A stretch of 10,442 nucleotides of DNA from Euperipatoides rowelli (taxonomy: Eukaryota; Onychophora; Udeonychophora; Euonychophora; Peripatopsidae): the NCBI GenBank assembly GCA_003024985.2, contig PXIH01S0001618.1; one strand, given 5' to 3'. Positions 7,073 to 10,442 of the stretch are shown here, in pieces (positions within the stretch are counted from its first letter, which is position 1; the number at the start of each line of letters is the position of its first letter). The translations under genes and the position numbers were made by a program. The notes under the pieces are model-generated. The model was not told where the DNA came from, searched no databases, and was given only the letters and a program-made list of their open reading frames with translations.

Positions 7073-9404
7073 ACCTAGACAAAGATAAATTAGATATGAT
7101 TCGCTATTTACATTTTAAAATTTCATGAATGATAGCCTAATCTCTTTAGAAGAAACTTAAATACTGTTAACACTAGAAGAAACAGAATAAAGCTTGCTCA
7201 TAATTACGCATAAAACTCTTGTCCGATCAAGACTTTTGTCTCTGAGAGTAGTTTATTGGTGGAACTCTCTCTCCCTAATAGTACATACTTTGAATAATTT
7301 AAATATAATATTAACATTTACTTACCGTACTTTGATTAGGCTCCTTTATTCAGGTACCGTACAGTGTTTTACTTTTTAATACTGAAAAGTCTTAATCAGA
7401 CTACAGTTTGGCTTAACCAACAAACAGGCTAGATGTTGGTTATGCTATTGAGAAATGGTCTCTCCATTAGCCTACCGTAATTAGTCCAATACATAATAGA
7501 ATGTCTGAAGTTTTCAGTTTTATTTTGTCATAAAAATTATTAGATGGGGATAAAACATATGGTGACATTTGAATAATTAATCAAATTGTCTCATGGATTA
7601 TATGCCTATTCAGTTCAGACAATAGTCTACAAGTAAACTGGGCAGAATCCTGAATGTTTTAATAAAATCCATTTAACATACCGGTATTTCTGTTTTAGCC
7701 AAATTGCAAATCTTAGCCTGTGTTATTTAATGCTGCTACCATATCTATCAAAATACTTCAGGATGAAACACTGTTTCAGATAAGGTAGCCTAGTTACAAA
7801 AAAAAAAAAAGCAAATGATATAAGTTTATAAATATATTACAATAGCCATCTGGTGTATTATTTCCATATTTGACTGAATTATTCATAATAGAAAATAGAA
7901 ACGACTCGTAAAAATTTTTATTTTTTTTTTAAAAAAAAATCATTTGTCTTTTACATAATTTGTTATTAGCCTAATATAATTTGTTTAAAACATTTTTTTC
8001 TGTACCGGTATGCTTATTTTAAGAAGAACTGCTTGCCAAATAATCAAAATAATAACAGGAGACTGGATTATAAATTTTATTTTTTTATAAGCTACAGTAG
8101 GCTACTGTTGTAAAAATATAAACTGTAAAAAAAATTAAATAAAAATAACTTAAAACTAAAATAAATACACTGTTAACATTTTTATTTGTTCAGATGTAGC
8201 CTACATACTTAAGCTAATGGAAAGCTGAAGCTATTTTGGATTATATCCATATGGTTTCATTTAAAAAAAAAGATTGAAAAGATAAAGGAAAATTAAAAAA
8301 AAAAAAAATAAACACTTTTATTTAGCTAAAAATATCAAGACATTACAAAAGGAAAGTGTTCTTTTATAACAATAAGCAAAATAAAATATAGCCTAGTGGG
8401 AAATTATAAAATAGTAAATTGATAACATAGCAATTATTATTATTATTAGGACTTTATTTAACACAAAACATAATATGTACAATAAATTTAAGATATTTGA
8501 TACCATAGCCCAAATAGGATGTAGGACTCAATGACATAATTAAGATTTTGATTGGAAAATATATGAAAATAAAGTTAATAAACTATATACATAAACAGAT
8601 TGAATTGTTCTGAATGTATCATGGTCAGCTTTAACGTAGAAAAAAAATAAATCACCTTGTCTCCATCGCAATTAAAAATGAATAAAACAGAAATAGCTTG
8701 TAAATTATAAAAACTTCAGAATAAATGCAAGACTATTTACAAAAGGAAAAAAAAAACACAGCAAACAATATTCTCATTGCGGATTCTGGGGAACAGATAT
8801 ATGGACAAATTCCATGAACAACAAGAAGCAGGGAAGCAAGAAGATTACCGTAATTAAGTCCACATTGAAGTTAAATCCAAAAGGCAAATCCAGTGAGGAA
8901 CTAAAGTAAAGATGTTCTAAATAACACAAGTCGCCATGATAGATCATTATGCGCTACGAAAGCAGCAACTGAATTTCATTAAAATTCAAGATAATAGCTA
9001 TTAATCAATGCAAAAAACATCACCATCAGAAGGACAAGTTATCACTGACCATCTCTGCTTGAAATAATACAATAAATAAACAATAAATAAATAAAAAATA
9101 AATAAATGACTATTTACAAAATAATAAAGCAAGCGACCACAAAGGCGCTACATCTGCCGATCAAATAGAGAAACTTAAAGTTCACATGCAAGGAAAATAG
9201 TAGGCTAATAGCGCTAAAGTATATTTTTTATAATTAATAATTTTCAAACAATTTCTCAAAATATAAAAACTTAACATGAGTTAGAAATTAAATTAATAGA
9301 GATTATTTTTTTGTGTGAGATGGTTCAGTACTATTCGAGTTACAGAATAATGTTAACTAACAAATGTCTATGTACGGTGTCATGCGAGTGAACCTTCGAT
9401 TTAC
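7073..9404. other. A/T-rich gene-less stretch with homopolymers and microsatellites
   Basis: Nothing codes recognisably over 2.3 kb. There are many A- and T-runs (for example 7798-7811 and an A/T palindromic patch around 7912-7940), a (TTA)n run near 8434-8448, and (AAAT)n at 9069-9107. GACTATTTACAAAA occurs twice, near 8731 and 9107. The 8730-9060 part is somewhat less repetitive and could be untranslated exon or ordinary intron; no splice or polyadenylation evidence decides it. TACCGGTA occurs near 7680 and 8003. Confidence 0.5.
9069..9107. repeat. (AAAT)n microsatellite, interrupted
   Basis: Repeated AATA/AAAT tetramers run for roughly 38 bases with a C and an A-run as interruptions. A similar short AAAT run lies at about 10141-10163, next to the minisatellite array. 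Confidence 0.8.
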
Positions 9405-9612
9405 CAGGGACCCACCCACAACCAGGGTCAAAAATTTGATAAGCTTTTTTTTTCTTTGCTTGTATCGACATTTTGTTCCTTGTCCGTCAAAATTTTAATA
9501 AGCTTTTTTTTTATTTAGTTAGGCCTATATGGACATTTTGTTGGTACTTAGGAAGGGGGGGGGGGGGGCACTTGCCATTAGGCAAGCTGGCGCCCTGAAC
9601 AGTCCACCACTG
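9405..9612 (-). mobile_element. Probable degraded non-autonomous DNA transposon carrying minisatellite units
   Basis: Read on the minus strand from 9612, the sequence starts CAGTGGTGGACT, a hAT-like terminus. It then has a CTTGCC-TAAT-GGCAAG hairpin (9570-9585), a run of 14 C (9555-9568 on plus is G), and two ~59-bp units with CAAAATGTC, poly-A and AGCTTATCAAATTTTTG (poly-T tracts begin at about 9443 and 9503 on plus). It finishes near CAGGGACCC at 9405. I could not find a matching terminal repeat or target duplication, so the ends are uncertain; CAGGG...CCCTG at 9405 and 9597 may instead mark the limits. The repeat content is sure, the element boundaries are not. Confidence 0.5.
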
Positions 9613-10111
9613 CTGCCCAGGCACACTTTGTTGGATAGAATCAGAATTCTTTAAAGGAATGTTTTTCAAAATAGCCTATTGATTTGGGCTACATGGAATG
9701 TTCACTCTACTGAACCTTAGATAAGGTAAAAACTAGGGGGTGTGCAGTTGCATGGAACAGTTTGTATTTCTTTTTAGAGTGATCAAAAAATTTAAGTGTG
9801 GTGACGATGCACTTTATCTAACTTTGGCCAAGAAATAGGGGTAGCAAACTTATTTTGTGGGGGCATCCTTTGACGGAATTCTAATCTATCAACGTCAGTT
9901 AACTTTATGACTAAGAATTGTGTGCAAGAAAAATCATTAAATTTCATTTGCCAAAAAGTAGAAAATCATCTTGTGTCGTAGACAATTTTTCTGGAGTATT
10001 TTGTATAGATCATCTAAGAGCTGGCAGTGAAAAAAAATTCAAAGTGTAAAGCACGGTGGTAAAAGCTTTCTCTGCACTCATAAATGTAAAGAGAGCCAAG
10101 GGCATACGGTG
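9613..10111. other. Gene-less stretch between two repeat blocks
   Basis: About 500 bases without a recognisable gene or RNA. Composition is somewhat less A/T-extreme than to the left. ACGGTG occurs at about 10053 and again as ATACGGTG just before the 10112 hairpin, hinting that 10040-10112 may belong to the same mobile element as the array to its right. Confidence 0.4.
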
Positions 10112-10140
10112 CAGGGTTTTGGGATTACCCCCCTTCCCTG
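10112..10140. repeat. Short hairpin, possible transposon end next to the array
   Basis: CAGGGTTTTGGG and CCCCCCTTCCCTG can pair around ATTA (CAGGG/CCCTG outer, GGG/CCC inner). CAGGG matches the start of the hAT element at 6822, and CCCCCCTTCC also occurs on the minus strand at about 9550-9560 beside the other minisatellite block. This suggests a related leading segment rather than a chance hairpin, but no partner terminus is in the window. Confidence 0.45.
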
Positions 10141-10161
10141 AAAAAATAAAATAAATAAATA

Positions 10162-10442
10162 ATAAAAAAAGCTTTTCAAATTCTACCAAAAAATAATAAA
10201 ATGTTGTCAACCAAAAAAAAAGCTTATCAAATTCTGCCAAAAGTTAACAAAATGTCATGTCAACCAAAAAAAAAAAGCTTCTCAAATTCTGCCAAAAGGT
10301 AACAAAACTTTGTCAACCAAAAAAAAAAAAAAGCTTCTCAAATTGTACCCAAAGGGTAACAAAACGTCCTATAAACCAAAAAAAAAACCTTTTCAAATTG
10401 TACCAAAGGGTAACAAAATGTCCTGTGAACAAAAAAAAAAAA
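10162..10442 (+). repeat. Minisatellite array, ~55-bp unit, about five copies, cut by window edge
   Basis: Units contain AAGCTTCTCAAATTCTGCC, then AAAAGGTAACAAAATGTC, then CAACC and a poly-A run. AGCTT starts at 10170, 10221, 10276 and 10332, and a diverged ACCTTTTCAAATTG follows near 10387, giving periods of about 51-56 bases. Poly-A length and the few bases after CAAAATGTC vary most. The array continues past the right edge. The 76-codon minus-strand open frame at 10010-10240 is translated repeat, not a gene. Confidence 0.9.

Noticed and set aside
10010-10240. 76-codon minus-strand frame with repeated FDKLFF/FEKLFL
   Set aside because: The repeated peptide is simply the minisatellite unit translated.

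Overview
The window looks like AT-rich, gene-poor nuclear DNA from an animal. A single convincing coding exon with eukaryotic splice signals sits among homopolymer runs, microsatellites, foldbacks and non-autonomous DNA transposon remains. There is no bacterial gene packing and I see no rRNA, tRNA, CRISPR array or operon. The exon resembles the N-terminus of TAX1BP1/CALCOCO proteins, an animal family, so the host is a metazoan. The word TAGGCTA/TAGCCTA/TAGGCCTA and, less often, TACCGTA/TACCGGTA recur across the window. My impression is a marine invertebrate, perhaps a deuterostome such as a tunicate or echinoderm, but the sequence does not settle the taxon.

Layout. 1-990 is A/T-rich DNA holding two diverged copies of one segment (about 166-345 and 465-710). 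989-1482 holds three copies of a G-run repeat, interrupted at 1122-1280 by a purine-rich, G-quadruplex-capable tract. 1483-3742 has no recognisable gene and is presumably intron. 3743-4083 on the minus strand is the exon: a short acidic leader plus most of a SKICH domain, bounded by a splice acceptor and a donor. 4311-4581 is a nested foldback, MITE-like element with a 24-bp inner stem. 5412-5492 is an almost perfect 33-bp hairpin. 6822-7072 is a complete-looking 251-bp non-autonomous hAT-type element with 16-bp terminal inverted repeats and a probable 8-bp target duplication. 7073-9404 is mostly A/T-rich sequence without genes. 9405-9612 and 10112-10442 hold further copies of the same 51-60-bp minisatellite unit that lies inside the hAT element; the last array runs off the right edge.

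How the parts relate. Only one gene is visible and it is transcribed right to left. Sequence from 3742 downward is its intron. Sequence above 4083 is either another intron, because an acceptor sits just before the ATG, or upstream DNA. Most repeats therefore probably lie in introns of, or next to, this autophagy-receptor-like gene. I did not find a new multi-gene system. The most noteworthy signals are the minisatellite shared by three loci in different terminal contexts, the two foldbacks, and the exon itself.
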